Notes: generated from the sequence alone by a model not told the origin. A DNA stretch of 48,561 nucleotides from an uncultured Sutterella sp. (GCA_934255515.1 CAKQON010000008.1:1-48561), one strand, 5' to 3'; shown: positions 8,334 through 17,043, counted from the first letter of the stretch. Numbers and translations: made by a program.

Positions 8334-8729
8334 ATGCACACGGAATTACCGCTGCGCCGGATACGGCATGAAGTCAATGAATTCTTTAAAAGCCCTCCGT
8401 CAGAGCGGCTTACCGCTCCTGCGGGTATTCCGCCCTTCAGGCGTGCGGAAAAGGAAACGCTTCTGGCTTTCCGGGCAATGTATTTTTGGCGCGCAGTGGA
8501 GATGCTTCGCGCGCACTTTGGGATGAATGAGGCAATCGGTGAGGATTTCTCGATGCTCTCGGGGACCTTGTTTCTGTCCCTGCCCGTTGCAAAACGCCTG
8601 ACAATATCAGGACGTCCGAACACGGGGCTGCCGCATCAATCCTCTGGTGAAGATGCCGTCCGGGATTTTAGCAAATCTGCATTCTTTTCCCGAGCTCTCT
8701 TCAGGTCATCCTGCGAACAGGCAAAATGA
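8334..8729 (+). CDS. Doubtful hypothetical protein between the helicase-like and FKBP genes
   Basis: This 131-codon open frame fills most of the 550 bases between the helicase-like gene and the FKBP gene. The middle part (from [12 protein letters not shown] to MNEAIGEDF) reads like an amphipathic helical protein, but I recognise no family. A GGGAGG lies about twelve bases before the ATG, a longer spacing than usual. Third-position GC is lower than in neighbouring genes, and another open frame overlaps on the opposite strand. It may be non-coding leader DNA of the FKBP gene. Confidence 0.3.
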   Translation: MHTELPLRRIRHEVNEFFKSPPSERLTAPAGIPPFRRAEKETLLAFRAMYFWRAVEMLRAHFGMNEAIGEDFSMLSGTLFLSLPVAKRLTISGRPNTGLPHQSSGEDAVRDFSKSAFFSRALFRSSCEQAK

Positions 8730-8788
8730 AGGCTGGAGCGGCGAACTTCTCTCCGCTCGTTTTATTTCTCAGCGAAGGAGCCTCAGAA

Positions 8789-9118
8789 ATGCCTCTCAAG
8801 GATCTCATCATCGAAGACATCGTCGTAGGCACCGGTCCCGCAGTCAAATCGGGCGACCCCGTGAGCGTGCACTACACGGGCCGCCTCGAGGACGGCACGG
8901 TCTTCGACTCAAGCGAAGGCAGAGACCCGCTTGACTTCACCTGCGGCATCGGCCTCGTGATCCCGGGCTGGGATCAGGGCCTCATCGGCCTCAAAAAAGG
9001 CGGCAAGCGCCGCCTTTCCATCCCGGCCCGTCTTGCCTACGGCGAAATGGGCTATCCGGGCGTCATTCCGCCCAACGCCGACCTTTATTTCGACGTCGAG
9101 CTGATCGGCATCGGGTGA
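8789..9118 (+). CDS. FKBP-type peptidyl-prolyl cis-trans isomerase
   Basis: This is a single-domain FK506-binding-protein isomerase of 109 residues that speeds cis-trans rotation at proline bonds during protein folding. The conserved core is complete: [18 protein letters not shown], the active-site strand [20 protein letters not shown], and [11 protein letters not shown] near the C-terminus. No signal peptide or metal-binding insert is seen, so it should be cytoplasmic. The ATG at 8789 has AAGGAG eight bases upstream. The gene converges on maf, and the last 34 bases of the two coding regions overlap on opposite strands. Confidence 0.95.
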   Translation: MPLKDLIIEDIVVGTGPAVKSGDPVSVHYTGRLEDGTVFDSSEGRDPLDFTCGIGLVIPGWDQGLIGLKKGGKRRLSIPARLAYGEMGYPGVIPPNADLYFDVELIGIG

Positions 9119-9744
9119 TTGAGCGCCGGCGCCGGAACGCCGTAGCCTGCGAGGAGTTCCGCCGCCTCGCAGACGGGAAGCCCCATGATGCCGGTGTAGC
9201 TCCCCGAGACTGATCGCACGAAAAGGCTAGCAAGTCCCTGAATGCCGTAGCCGCCCGCCTTGTCGTAGGGTTCATCGGTCATCACGTAGCGCCCGATTTC
9301 CTCTTCCGATATCGGGCGCATCGCGACGCTTGAAAGCACCACCAGAGTCCGGTAGTCCTCGCGCGAGCGGCCGACGGCAACGGCCGTTCGCACTTCATGA
9401 GTTCGTCCGGAAAGCGCCCGCATGAAGCGGGCAGCCTCCTCGCGGTCCCGGGGCTTGCCGAGGATTCTTCCGTCAAGGCTCACCACCGTATCGGCTGCGA
9501 GAACCGGGGCATCCATGCGGGGATCACCAAGCTCATTTCTCGCTGCAATCCCGTCCATCAGCTTCGTTACCGCGGTTCGAAGCACGTAGTCTGCAGGCGT
9601 TTCCCCGGGGAGCTCTTCCTCATCGCCTGCGAACCAGCCTCTCGGCTCGGACGGATCCGAAAGCACCTGAGGCTCCCAGCCGTAGGCCCGGAGAAGCTCC
9701 CGCCTGCGCGGGCTCTTGCTTGCAAGGTAGATGAAGTTCTGCAT
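9085..9744 (-). CDS. maf: Maf-family nucleotide pyrophosphatase
   Basis: Maf proteins hydrolyse non-canonical or surplus nucleoside triphosphates to monophosphates; the YhdE branch acts on dTTP and UTP. The 219-residue product starts with the signature [11 protein letters not shown] and carries [31 protein letters not shown] and the C-terminal [16 protein letters not shown]. It lies 23 bases after rlmH and is the last gene of the purD to maf cluster. This nadD-rsfS-rlmH-maf order is common in betaproteobacteria. The 3' end overlaps the FKBP gene on the other strand. Which nucleotide it prefers cannot be read from the sequence. Confidence 0.94.
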   Translation of the reverse strand: MQNFIYLASKSPRRRELLRAYGWEPQVLSDPSEPRGWFAGDEEELPGETPADYVLRTAVTKLMDGIAARNELGDPRMDAPVLAADTVVSLDGRILGKPRDREEAARFMRALSGRTHEVRTAVAVGRSREDYRTLVVLSSVAMRPISEEEIGRYVMTDEPYDKAGGYGIQGLASLFVRSVSGSYTGIMGLPVCEAAELLAGYGVPAPALNHPMPISSTSK

Positions 9745-9767
9745 GGCTCCGCCTCTTCCGGAAAAAA

Positions 9768-10235
9768 TCAGGCGCGGTGGTAGGGATGGCCCGCGCCGAT
9801 CGACCAGACGCGGTAAAGCTGTTCGGCAAGAAATACCCGGGCGAGCGCATGAGGCATCGTCATTGCGGAGAGCCGCATGAGGCGCTTCGCCTTTTCCTTC
9901 ACTTCGGGCGCAAGTCCGTCAGGGCCGCCGATGACGAAGACAACGCGCGAGGATTCGCTCATCCATTCATTGAGCGCCCGCGCGAACTCCGTCGTGGTGA
10001 AGTCCTTCCCGTGTTCATCGAGTACGACGACATAGTCGTCCTCTTCGAGCGCCTCAAGAATGCGCCCCCCTTCAAGCTGCATGAGCTTTGCGGGCGTCTG
10101 ACCCGCGCGGGGCTCCGTGCGGATTTCCTTCAATTCAACCCGCCACGAACGCGGAAAGCGCCCGAGATAGCCGCGCACAGCATCCTGCGCCCAGTCGGAA
10201 ATATGCTGTCCGACTGCAAGAATCAGAACGCGCAT
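9768..10235 (-). CDS. rlmH: 23S rRNA (pseudouridine1915-N3)-methyltransferase
   Basis: This small SPOUT-fold enzyme methylates pseudouridine 1915 in helix 69 of 23S rRNA on assembled 70S ribosomes, using S-adenosylmethionine. The 155-residue product has the family blocks VVLDEHGKDFTTTEFA, the SAM-binding knot FVIGGPDGLAPEV and the C-terminal AEQLYRVWSIGAGHPYHR. Its length is exactly that of the family. It starts six bases after rsfS, so the two are surely co-transcribed; both act on the ribosome. Confidence 0.97.
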   Translation of the reverse strand: MRVLILAVGQHISDWAQDAVRGYLGRFPRSWRVELKEIRTEPRAGQTPAKLMQLEGGRILEALEEDDYVVVLDEHGKDFTTTEFARALNEWMSESSRVVFVIGGPDGLAPEVKEKAKRLMRLSAMTMPHALARVFLAEQLYRVWSIGAGHPYHRA

Positions 10236-10241
10236 GCCGTA

Positions 10242-10637
10242 TTAAGCCTGCTTTTCAGCACGGTGCGGCATCAGATGCGGAGCGCATTCGGACTTCTGCG
10301 CCTCAATGAAGACTTCCTTGCCGCCCCAGATTTCCTCGAGGTTGTAGTAGTCGCGCACATTAGGCTGAAGCACGTGAACAACCACCGTTCCAAGGTCGAC
10401 GAGGACCCATTCTCCGGTATCCCCGCCCTCAATGCCGAGGACTTCGCCGCCCGCTTCCTTCACGGCGCTTGAGACCGCGTAGGCAAGCGCGCGGGTCTGG
10501 CGGTTCGAGGAGCCTGACGCAATGATGACGCGCTCGAACTGGTCGGTAAGCTTTTCGGTATTAAAAATCTTGATGTCGCGCGCTTTGACGTCTTCGAGCG
10601 CCTCGATGGCGGTGGCGACAAGCTGGTTGAGTTCCAT
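10242..10637 (-). CDS. rsfS: Ribosome silencing factor
   Basis: RsfS (RsfA/YbeB, DUF143 family) binds ribosomal protein L14 and blocks joining of the 30S and 50S subunits under poor nutrition. The 131-residue product shows the conserved core ALEDVKARDIKIFNTEKLTDQFERVIIASG and WVLVDLGTVVVHVLQPNVRDYYNLEEIWG. A C-terminal extension of about twenty residues (after EIWGGKEVF) is less conserved. The gene is coupled to rlmH and follows nadD, but a terminator-like hairpin separates it from nadD. Confidence 0.96.
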   Translation of the reverse strand: MELNQLVATAIEALEDVKARDIKIFNTEKLTDQFERVIIASGSSNRQTRALAYAVSSAVKEAGGEVLGIEGGDTGEWVLVDLGTVVVHVLQPNVRDYYNLEEIWGGKEVFIEAQKSECAPHLMPHRAEKQA

Positions 10638-10657
10638 AGGTTCTCTTTAAAAATAAG

Positions 10658-10688
10658 AAAAAACGGCATGCCGGAAGCCGGCGCACCG
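10658..10688 (-). terminator. Intercistronic terminator or attenuator between nadD and rsfS
   Basis: On the minus strand CGGTGCGCCGG pairs with CCGGCATGCCG, eleven positions with two wobble pairs and one mismatch, around a CTT loop and followed by six T residues. It sits 13 bases after the nadD stop and could reduce read-through into rsfS-rlmH-maf. Confidence 0.6.
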
Positions 10689-10701
10689 GTAAAAAAAATC
10701 T

Positions 10702-11361
10702 TCAGCGCGCGCCGTAAAGCGACGCCGAGCGAATGTGGGCGGCAACCTCAAGCGGAAGCCACCCGTCAACCATCTTCATTGCTTCGGCAAAGGGATAAGC
10801 ACGGATGACACGGCGGATTTCCGTCGCGCTCGCCTCATGAGGCGCCATGTCGAAAAAAGCGATTCTGCCTGCAGGCGCTTCGGTGAGTTCTTCCGCACGG
10901 GTCATCCGGTCTTTCGCCCATGCGGCGACCTCAGCAGAAGCCTCAAGCGCCTCGCCTCCCCGCCGGCAGACGGCGAGATCGGCATATTGGGCCAGTTCCT
11001 GCCAGTTCTTCCAGGTGTGAAGGTTCTTCCACTGGTCGCCGCCGAGAATGAGCACGAGCGGAATCGAGGGGCCGAGCCGCTTTCTCAGCGTCCTCAGCGT
11101 CACCCGGGTATAGGTGGGGCCGAGCCGCATGAGTTCGAGCGTTTCGATTCGAAAGCCCGCCATTTTATCCAAAGCGAGCTCCAGCATGGCGAGACGCACC
11201 TCGGCCGGAGAAACGAGATCCTTCTGCCAGGGATTCCCGGCAGGCAGGAAATCCACTCGCACCAGCTGAAGCGCATCCTTCGCCGCTCTTGCCAGAGCGA
11301 GATGTCCCTCATGAACGGGGTCGAAAGTGCCGCCGAGAAGACCGATTCCGCGGGGTATCAC
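10702..11361 (-). CDS. nadD: Nicotinate-nucleotide adenylyltransferase
   Basis: NadD joins nicotinate mononucleotide and ATP to make deamido-NAD, a late step of NAD synthesis. The 219-residue product has the N-terminal nucleotidyltransferase motif GLLGGTFDPVHEGHLALA with the HxGH pair, the middle block ILGGDQWKNLHTWKNW, and SATEIRRVIRA, the family's (I)SSTxIR motif, near the C-terminus. It begins 14 bases after the BamE-like gene, so the two appear to be in one transcript. Confidence 0.96.
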   Translation of the reverse strand: MIPRGIGLLGGTFDPVHEGHLALARAAKDALQLVRVDFLPAGNPWQKDLVSPAEVRLAMLELALDKMAGFRIETLELMRLGPTYTRVTLRTLRKRLGPSIPLVLILGGDQWKNLHTWKNWQELAQYADLAVCRRGGEALEASAEVAAWAKDRMTRAEELTEAPAGRIAFFDMAPHEASATEIRRVIRAYPFAEAMKMVDGWLPLEVAAHIRSASLYGAR

Positions 11362-11375
11362 GATCCAATGCTCCC

Positions 11376-12008
11376 TTAGGGGTTGCGCGTGAACGAGGCG
11401 AACCCGCGATCAACGCGGCCGTCCTTGAATTTGAGCCCGACCCAGTTGAGTTCGAGCTCCTCGAGGCCCCGGGCATTCTTGAGGAAGCGCTGGCTGAACC
11501 AGAATTTCCACCCGAACCCGTCTTCGTGGGAAGGCTTTCCGATATGTTCGGCAACTTCCTTTTCCGTCATGCCGAGCCCGGCGAGGCCCAAGCGAACCGG
11601 AAGATTGCGTGCTTCAAGCCTGCCGCAGGTGCGCGGCACTTCACGCTCATCCTTTACCCATTCAATCTGAGCCTCGGTAATTTCGCTCGACGCCGTCGCG
11701 ATCAGCCAGACGATCATCGGCCGGCCGCCTTCGGTGCCGGCAAAGCAGGCGAAGTCGCGCTCAAAATAGCCCGCTCCTTCGCGCAGTCTTGCCGCATGAA
11801 AGCGCTCCGCCGCATCCCTGAGGCCGGCGCTTCCCAGAAAGAAAGGCTCCCGGCCGAACCGAACGAACTCGCCGACCGGTTCAGTAAACGTCGCCGGCGC
11901 ATCGAGCGTGGTCGACGGATAGCCGAAGGGCGACGCCGTTTCGGCTCCGGCGGGGGCCGCTGCAAAAAAAGCAGCAATAAGAGCGGACGTGAAGAATGGC
12001 TTGATCAT
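11376..12008 (-). CDS. Periplasmic protein with a BamE/SmpA-like C-terminal half
   Basis: The 210-residue product has a Sec signal peptide with a probable cleavage after AGA (about residue 22) and no lipobox. The central part (about residues 45-130) is unfamiliar and holds two cysteines, in DFACFAG and PRTCGRL, that may form a disulfide. The C-terminal part resembles the SmpA/OmlA (BamE) fold: LGMTEKEVAEHIGKPSHEDG followed by WKFWF and then LKFKDGRVDRGFASF. In that fold this helix-helix-strand pattern is common to BamE and to several small periplasmic proteins. Function is unknown. It sits between purD and nadD, 76 bases after purD, and is likely co-transcribed with nadD. Confidence 0.75.
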   Translation of the reverse strand: MIKPFFTSALIAAFFAAAPAGAETASPFGYPSTTLDAPATFTEPVGEFVRFGREPFFLGSAGLRDAAERFHAARLREGAGYFERDFACFAGTEGGRPMIVWLIATASSEITEAQIEWVKDEREVPRTCGRLEARNLPVRLGLAGLGMTEKEVAEHIGKPSHEDGFGWKFWFSQRFLKNARGLEELELNWVGLKFKDGRVDRGFASFTRNP

Positions 12009-12084
12009 TTCTCAGAAAGCAGGCATGAGAGACACCTACCATATCATTTCCCGCCCGCTCCGAGGCGTATGGAGTTGTTAACGG

Positions 12085-13368
12085 TTAGCGGCCGATTGCA
12101 CGCCAGCCGATGTCTGAGCGCATCTGCATGCCGTCGAAGTGCACGCCGCGGGCGAGCTCATAGGCCGTCTTCTGCGCTTCGGCAAGGGGAGAACCGAGAC
12201 CGACGGCGCACAAAACGCGGCCGCCGGAAACGATCGTGCGCCCTTCAGCATCCGTCTTCGTGCCGGCGTGGAAAACGCGGGCATCGGGACCATTTTCTGG
12301 AAGACGGTCAATGACCGCACCTTTTTCTGGACGCTGCGGATAGCCGCGCGCAGCAATCACGACGCCGAGCGCGCTTCTCGAATCCCACTCGATCGAGGCC
12401 TCATTGAGCTTTCCGGCAATGGCGGCTTCAACCACCTTCGCGAAGTCGCTCTTGATGCGCATCATGATGGGTTGCGTTTCCGGGTCGCCCATGCGGCAGT
12501 TGAATTCGAGCGTGCACACGTCAGCCGAGCCGTCCGCGCGGCGCTTGATCATGAGGCCGGCATACAGGAAGCCCGTGTAGCGCACGCCTTCCTTCGCCAT
12601 GCCTTCCACCGTCGGGCGGATGATCTCGCGCATCACCTGATCATGAATGTCGGGCGTCACGACGGGAGCCGGAGAATAGGCGCCCATGCCGCCGGTGTTG
12701 GGACCCTGATCGGCGTCGAGAAGACGCTTGTGGTCCTGGCTCGTCGCGAGAGGGAGGATATGTTCGCCGTCCACCATGACGATGAAGGAAGCTTCCTCGC
12801 CGTCGAGGAAGTCCTCAATGACGACGCGCGCGCCGGCAGAGCCGAAGGCATGGCCCTCAAGCATGGAATCGATCGCGGCGTAGGCTTCGTCGAGCGTCAT
12901 GGCGACGACGACGCCCTTGCCGGCAGCAAGGCCGTCGGCCTTGATGACGATCGGAGCGCCCTTCTTTTCCACGTAGGCGCGGGCCGCCTTCGGGTCCGTG
13001 AAGGTCTCATAGTCCGCAGTCGGAATGCCGTGCCGCTTCATGAAGGCCTTGGCAAAATCCTTCGAGCTTTCGAGCTGCGCGGCCGCTTTTTCCGGCCCGA
13101 AAATGCCGAGACCGGCAGCTCGGAAAGCATCGACGACGCCGGCGGCGAGAGGCGCCTCGGGGCCGACAACCGTAAAGGCAACGCCTTCCTTCTTCACGAA
13201 TTCAATGAGTTCCTCGTTGCCGGAAAGGGCAACGTTTTCGAGCTTGTCGGTAAGTGCAGTGCCTGCGTTGCCGGGCGCCACAAAAACCTTTTCCACGCCG
13301 GCGCCCTGAGAAAGACGCCAGGCCAGAGCATGTTCGCGGCCGCCACTGCCGATGACGAGAAGCTTCAT
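12085..13368 (-). CDS. purD: Phosphoribosylamine-glycine ligase (GAR synthetase)
   Basis: PurD catalyses the second step of purine synthesis, joining phosphoribosylamine and glycine with ATP. The 427-residue product has the normal single-function length. The N-terminal domain starts MKLLVIGSGGREHALAWRL. The ATP-grasp core contains PIVIKADGLAAGKGVVVA, DQGPNTGGMGAYSPAP and the metal-binding LEFNCRMGDPETQPI. A C-terminal PurD domain follows. It is the first gene of a leftward cluster running to maf and lies downstream of the yebC terminator. Confidence 0.98.
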   Translation of the reverse strand: MKLLVIGSGGREHALAWRLSQGAGVEKVFVAPGNAGTALTDKLENVALSGNEELIEFVKKEGVAFTVVGPEAPLAAGVVDAFRAAGLGIFGPEKAAAQLESSKDFAKAFMKRHGIPTADYETFTDPKAARAYVEKKGAPIVIKADGLAAGKGVVVAMTLDEAYAAIDSMLEGHAFGSAGARVVIEDFLDGEEASFIVMVDGEHILPLATSQDHKRLLDADQGPNTGGMGAYSPAPVVTPDIHDQVMREIIRPTVEGMAKEGVRYTGFLYAGLMIKRRADGSADVCTLEFNCRMGDPETQPIMMRIKSDFAKVVEAAIAGKLNEASIEWDSRSALGVVIAARGYPQRPEKGAVIDRLPENGPDARVFHAGTKTDAEGRTIVSGGRVLCAVGLGSPLAEAQKTAYELARGVHFDGMQMRSDIGWRAIGR

Positions 13369-13486
13369 TGCAAAATTCTCCAGAATTTCAATTGGGAAGA
13401 ACCGGCAAAGGAAAACGCCGGCCTCAGAGGATATTTTCCCCGCTATCCGGGTTTAATGCACCGGGACGGGACTATCTTTTTATTGG

Positions 13487-13526
13487 AAAAAGGCCGGAAT
13501 GCTTAACTTCATTCCGGCCTTTTTTT
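13487..13526. terminator. Bidirectional terminator between yebC and purD
   Basis: AGGCCGGAATG pairs with CATTCCGGCCT around a short loop (CTTAACTT), with an A run on the left and a T run on the right. For the leftward yebC transcript it gives a stem followed by TTTTT. Confidence 0.9.
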
Positions 13527-13592
13527 GAAGGCGTTCAGAAAGCCTTCCGGGAATTAACGATCCCGGGAGTTCTCCGTCCACCCAAGCGGGCA

Positions 13593-14336
13593 TTACGCTT
13601 CCTCAGGGAGCTCGAAATCAGCCGAGGTGTAGACCTGCTGAACGTCGTCGAGCTCTTCGAGGGCGTCGATCAGGCGCTGCATGCGGGCAGCTTCCTCGCC
13701 TTCGAGGTGCGTTTCGTTGAGGGGCTTCCAAGTGATTTCAGCGACTTCTGGCTGCATGCCGGCCGCTTCAAAGGCCTTCTGCACGGCATCAAACTGTTCC
13801 GGAGCGCAGGTGACTTCGATCGAGCCGTCATCCGGATCCGTGAGGACGTCGTCGGCGCCGGCTTCAAGGGCGACTTCCATCGCCTGATCTTCGGTCACGG
13901 AACCCGGGGCGAAGAAGAAGTCGCCCACGTGCTTGAACTGGAAGGAAACCGAACCTTCGGTGCCGAGATTACCGCCGTTCTTCGAAAGAATGTGACGGAC
14001 ATCGGCAACGGTACGAACGCGGTTGTCGGTCGTGCAGTCGATGATGAGCGCAGCCCCGCCGACGCCATAGCCTTCATAGCGGACGTCTTCGTAGGAGACG
14101 CCTTCGAGCTGGCCCGTGCCCTTCAGAATGGCGTTCTGGATCGTGTCCTTAGGCACATTGCCCGCGCGCGCCTTGATGAGCGCAAGACGCAGACGGGAGT
14201 TCGACTCCGGTTCGCCGCCGCCCATGCGGGCAGCAACGATGATTTCGCGGACGAGCTTCGTCCAAAGATTGGAGCGCTTGGCGTCCTGACGGCCTTTGCG
14301 GTGCTGAATATTGGCCCACTTGGAATGACCCGACAT
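13593..14336 (-). CDS. yebC: YebC/PmpR-family protein
   Basis: Members of this family act as transcription regulators and, in recent work, as factors that relieve ribosome stalling at proline-rich stretches. The 247-residue product begins with the family signature [21 protein letters not shown] and carries the conserved blocks [23 protein letters not shown] (split across domains I and II) and [11 protein letters not shown]. The acidic C-terminal domain ends [18 protein letters not shown] lies upstream of the start. It appears to be transcribed alone, ending at the terminator before purD. Confidence 0.96.
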   Translation of the reverse strand: MSGHSKWANIQHRKGRQDAKRSNLWTKLVREIIVAARMGGGEPESNSRLRLALIKARAGNVPKDTIQNAILKGTGQLEGVSYEDVRYEGYGVGGAALIIDCTTDNRVRTVADVRHILSKNGGNLGTEGSVSFQFKHVGDFFFAPGSVTEDQAMEVALEAGADDVLTDPDDGSIEVTCAPEQFDAVQKAFEAAGMQPEVAEITWKPLNETHLEGEEAARMQRLIDALEELDDVQQVYTSADFELPEEA

Positions 14337-14930
14337 TATGTATCAACCTCTTTACAGGGAATGGGTAGAGCGCTGGGCCTCGGCTGCGGTCGCGCGAGGA
14401 GAGGCCTTGCCGCCCGCTGGCATTGCTTTCGGGAAAAGCCCGGACGGCGCAAAACTTGGACTTCCGGATGAGCAGATAAAACGAGCGTCAAATCCGGAGA
14501 GAGGCGTATTTTAGAGCATCCAGATGCTTCATACCCGAGTTTTCACCGAGAGATATGCGTCAGGACCTGGAGTGAGCCTGTTGGAATCTCCCGGAGTCCG
14601 CCGAGCTCATGATCGGCTGTGCAATTCTGGGCCCGCGGCTTTAGTGCGCGCAAGCATTGCCGTTGATTCCTCATTTCTTGGTAGAACGCTTCTAAACGCT
14701 CTACCTCCAGCAACTTTGCTTCTTTCCGGGAATGGCACTCCAAAACTCCTGAGAAACAAAGTGTTCAGGCATCCAAAGCCTCAATGCATCCTTTACCGCG
14801 GATCAATTTTTCAGAGCGGCTTTGCACGGAATACCTTCTATTGAGGTATTTAATTAGTAGTATTTTTGGCAGAACTAAACTGGGTATTGAAGCACCGATT
14901 TAAATCCATAATTTCTCTAGGAATATCATC
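14337..14930. other. Intergenic region between yebC and the M20 hydrolase gene
   Basis: These 594 bases separate two divergent genes. The left half is the yebC leader. From about 14,500 GC content falls and short open frames exist on both strands, but none resembles a known protein or has good start signals. The last 100 bases before 14931 are AT-rich (TATTTAATTAGTAG) and probably hold the promoter of the hydrolase gene. No tRNA or other RNA gene was recognised. Confidence 0.5.
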
Positions 14931-16202
14931 ATGACGCAGTTGTCTAAATTTAGCGACGCTGATTTCTGCGCTGCGATCTTTGATCATGTCCGCAGCATGA
15001 GCAAGGATCATGAAGGCGTGACCCGCCAGGGTTACGGACCTCTTGAAACCCAGGCGCTGGATTATCTCGAAGGCATCGGCCGCGAACTTAATCTTGAAAT
15101 TTCCAAGGACGCTGCGGGCAACGTCTGGATGACGCTCCCCGGCCGAGACCGCACGCTCCCGGCTGTGGTCTCGGGCAGCCATGCCGACTCCGTTCCTCAG
15201 GGCGGGAACTATGACGGGCTCGCCGGCATCGTGGCGGCGCTCTCCGTTGCGCTCCGCATGCGGCGCGAAGGCGTCACGCCGCTTCGCGACTACTGCGTTC
15301 TCATGATGCGCTGCGAGGAAAGCTCCTTCTTCGGGAAGGCCTATGTCGGCTCTCTCGGTATGATGGGACGCCTCAAGGAATCCGACCTTGCGCTCAAGCA
15401 CCGCACGTCGGGAGAAACGCTCGGCGAATGCATCGCCTCCTGCGGGCTCGACCCGAAGGCGCTCACAACGGGGAAGCCCGTCATCGACACGAACAGGATC
15501 GCCGCCTTCTTCGAACTTCATATCGAGCAGGGACCGACCCTCACGAGTCAGAAGGATGCCCGCACGGGCATCGTTACCGGCATCCGCGGCAACATCCGTC
15601 ATAAGGAAATAAAGGTTGTCGGCGAAACGGCACATTCGGGCGCTGTCGACAAGCAGTACCGTCACGACGCGGTCATGGCTGCGGCGCGCCTCATTTCCCG
15701 CATGGACGACAAGTGGGACGAATATCTGAAGCGCGGCGAGGATCTCGTCTTCACCGTAGGCGTCATCAAGACGGCGCCGACCGCCGCAATTTCCGTCATT
15801 CCGGGTCTGGTCACCTTCACGGTCGACATGAGAAGCCTCTCGGAAGCTACGTGCCGCGCCTTCCACGACGATCTCGTTGCTGAAGCCCGGAAGCTCGCAG
15901 CCGAACGCGGCGTCCGGTTCGAATTTGATGCGCCGCTTTTTACAGCGCCCGCACACGTGAACGAAGCGCTGGCCAACCGCCTCTGGGAAAGCGCCCAACG
16001 CGCTCACCTTCCCGTCATGCGGCTTCCCTCGGGCGCCGGCCACGATTCGGCCATGCTCGGCAACTGCGGCATTCCTGTCGCCATGATCTTCGTTGCCAAT
16101 CAGAACGGCTCGCACAATCCCCATGAAGCTATGGAGCTTTCCGACTTCATGAAGGGCGCGGATCTTCTCTGGCACACCGTAATGGACTTTGACGCCGCCT
16201 GA
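14931..16202 (+). CDS. M20 hydrolase, N-carbamoyl-L-amino acid amidohydrolase-like
   Basis: The product is 423 residues, the size of the hydantoinase/carbamoylase branch of M20 metallopeptidases (HyuC, AmaB, allantoate and ureidoglycine amidohydrolases). These cytoplasmic dimers release an amino acid from its N-carbamoyl or amide derivative. Metal-site motifs are visible: H84 in SGSHADSVPQGGNYDG with D95, the glutamates in MRCEESSFFG (129-130), the histidine in FELHIEQGP, and SGAGHDSAMLG near the C-terminus. The dimerisation domain includes VGETAHSGAVDKQYRHDA. The exact substrate cannot be read. A response regulator gene follows after 62 bases on the same strand; no hydantoinase or transporter gene is adjacent. 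Confidence 0.85.
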   Translation: MTQLSKFSDADFCAAIFDHVRSMSKDHEGVTRQGYGPLETQALDYLEGIGRELNLEISKDAAGNVWMTLPGRDRTLPAVVSGSHADSVPQGGNYDGLAGIVAALSVALRMRREGVTPLRDYCVLMMRCEESSFFGKAYVGSLGMMGRLKESDLALKHRTSGETLGECIASCGLDPKALTTGKPVIDTNRIAAFFELHIEQGPTLTSQKDARTGIVTGIRGNIRHKEIKVVGETAHSGAVDKQYRHDAVMAAARLISRMDDKWDEYLKRGEDLVFTVGVIKTAPTAAISVIPGLVTFTVDMRSLSEATCRAFHDDLVAEARKLAAERGVRFEFDAPLFTAPAHVNEALANRLWESAQRAHLPVMRLPSGAGHDSAMLGNCGIPVAMIFVANQNGSHNPHEAMELSDFMKGADLLWHTVMDFDAA

Positions 16203-16264
16203 TTCATTTGGACGCCCGGATGCAGCTTTCTCCCAAGCGCTGCGTCCGGACAAGGACTCTAACC

Positions 16265-16981
16265 ATGGAACATCGGAAACCCAGCGTAGTTGTCGTGGAC
16301 GACTATCCGCTCTTCCGCAAGGGCATTGCTGATGCGCTCACCACCAATGCCAACTTCCAGATTCTCGGTCTCACCGGGGACGAGAAGACGGCGCTCTCTC
16401 TCATCGGCCTCAAGCCCGACATCGTCATCATCGACCTTGACGCCAAGGGCTTTCAGCCCCTCAATCTGCTGCGCCTCATCAAGTACCGGCAGCCATCCTG
16501 CCGCGCAGTCATGCTGATGAGCTCGCCCAACAGCTCCTCCAACCTCATGCAGGCCATTCGCCTTGATGCCAACGGCTACCTTCTGCGCAACATCCCGATC
16601 GACGAGTTTGTCGATCAGATGAAAATTGTTGCCCAGGGCGGCATGGCGGCTTCTGAAAAAATTACCTCAGCCCTTGCTGAGCACCTTCGTTCCGGCACGA
16701 TTGAGGAGTCGGAAACGAACGTCACGCAGCTTCTTACCAAGCGCGAATTCGAAGTGCTCTGCTGCGTCGCCTCGGGGCTCTCCAACCGCGAGATCGCTCA
16801 GTACCTCGAAATCACGGACGGTACGGTAAAAGTACACGTGAAGCATCTCCTCAAGAAGCTTCACTTCCGCTCCCGTGTTGAAGCCGCCGTCTGGGCGTCG
16901 GAACGCGACTACCGCATTCCGGAAGAAAAGCTCGCCAAGATCGGGCTCAGCGGTTCTCCTAAAAACTTCCGGCGCATGTAA
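16265..16981 (+). CDS. NarL/FixJ-family response regulator without a nearby kinase
   Basis: The 238-residue product has a receiver domain (about 1-125) and a C-terminal LuxR-type DNA-binding domain (LTKREFEVLCCVASGLSNREIAQYL onward, about 157-215). The receiver keeps the acidic pair D12/D13 and the phosphoacceptor D57 in IIDLD. The normally invariant lysine of the GYLLK motif is arginine here (R108 in GYLLRN), so phospho-signalling may be altered. The ATG at 16265 has AAGGA eight bases upstream; an in-frame TTG at 16208 has no ribosome site. No histidine kinase is encoded nearby. The neighbours, a carbamoylase-like enzyme upstream and a convergent Dcu carrier downstream, are possible but unproven targets. 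Confidence 0.9.
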   Translation: MEHRKPSVVVVDDYPLFRKGIADALTTNANFQILGLTGDEKTALSLIGLKPDIVIIDLDAKGFQPLNLLRLIKYRQPSCRAVMLMSSPNSSSNLMQAIRLDANGYLLRNIPIDEFVDQMKIVAQGGMAASEKITSALAEHLRSGTIEESETNVTQLLTKREFEVLCCVASGLSNREIAQYLEITDGTVKVHVKHLLKKLHFRSRVEAAVWASERDYRIPEEKLAKIGLSGSPKNFRRM

Positions 16982-17004
16982 CGTCACCCAAGGGTGCCAA
17001 ATTG

Positions 17005-17043
17005 AATGCCCGGGCGTCTTTCGTCAGACGCCCGGGCATTTTT
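17005..17043 (+). terminator. Terminator of the response regulator gene
   Basis: AATGCCCGGGCGTCT pairs perfectly with AGACGCCCGGGCATT around a TTCGTC loop and is followed by T residues. It lies 23 bases after the stop codon. Confidence 0.95.

Noticed and set aside
14543..14743. A 66-codon minus-strand frame in the yebC-hydrolase gap
   Set aside because: It is short, without a ribosome site, and I could not link it to any transposase or other family.
14850..16253. A 467-codon frame opposite the M20 hydrolase gene
   Set aside because: The plus-strand product has complete metal-site motifs; the opposite frame is low in hydrophobic residues and shows no family signature.
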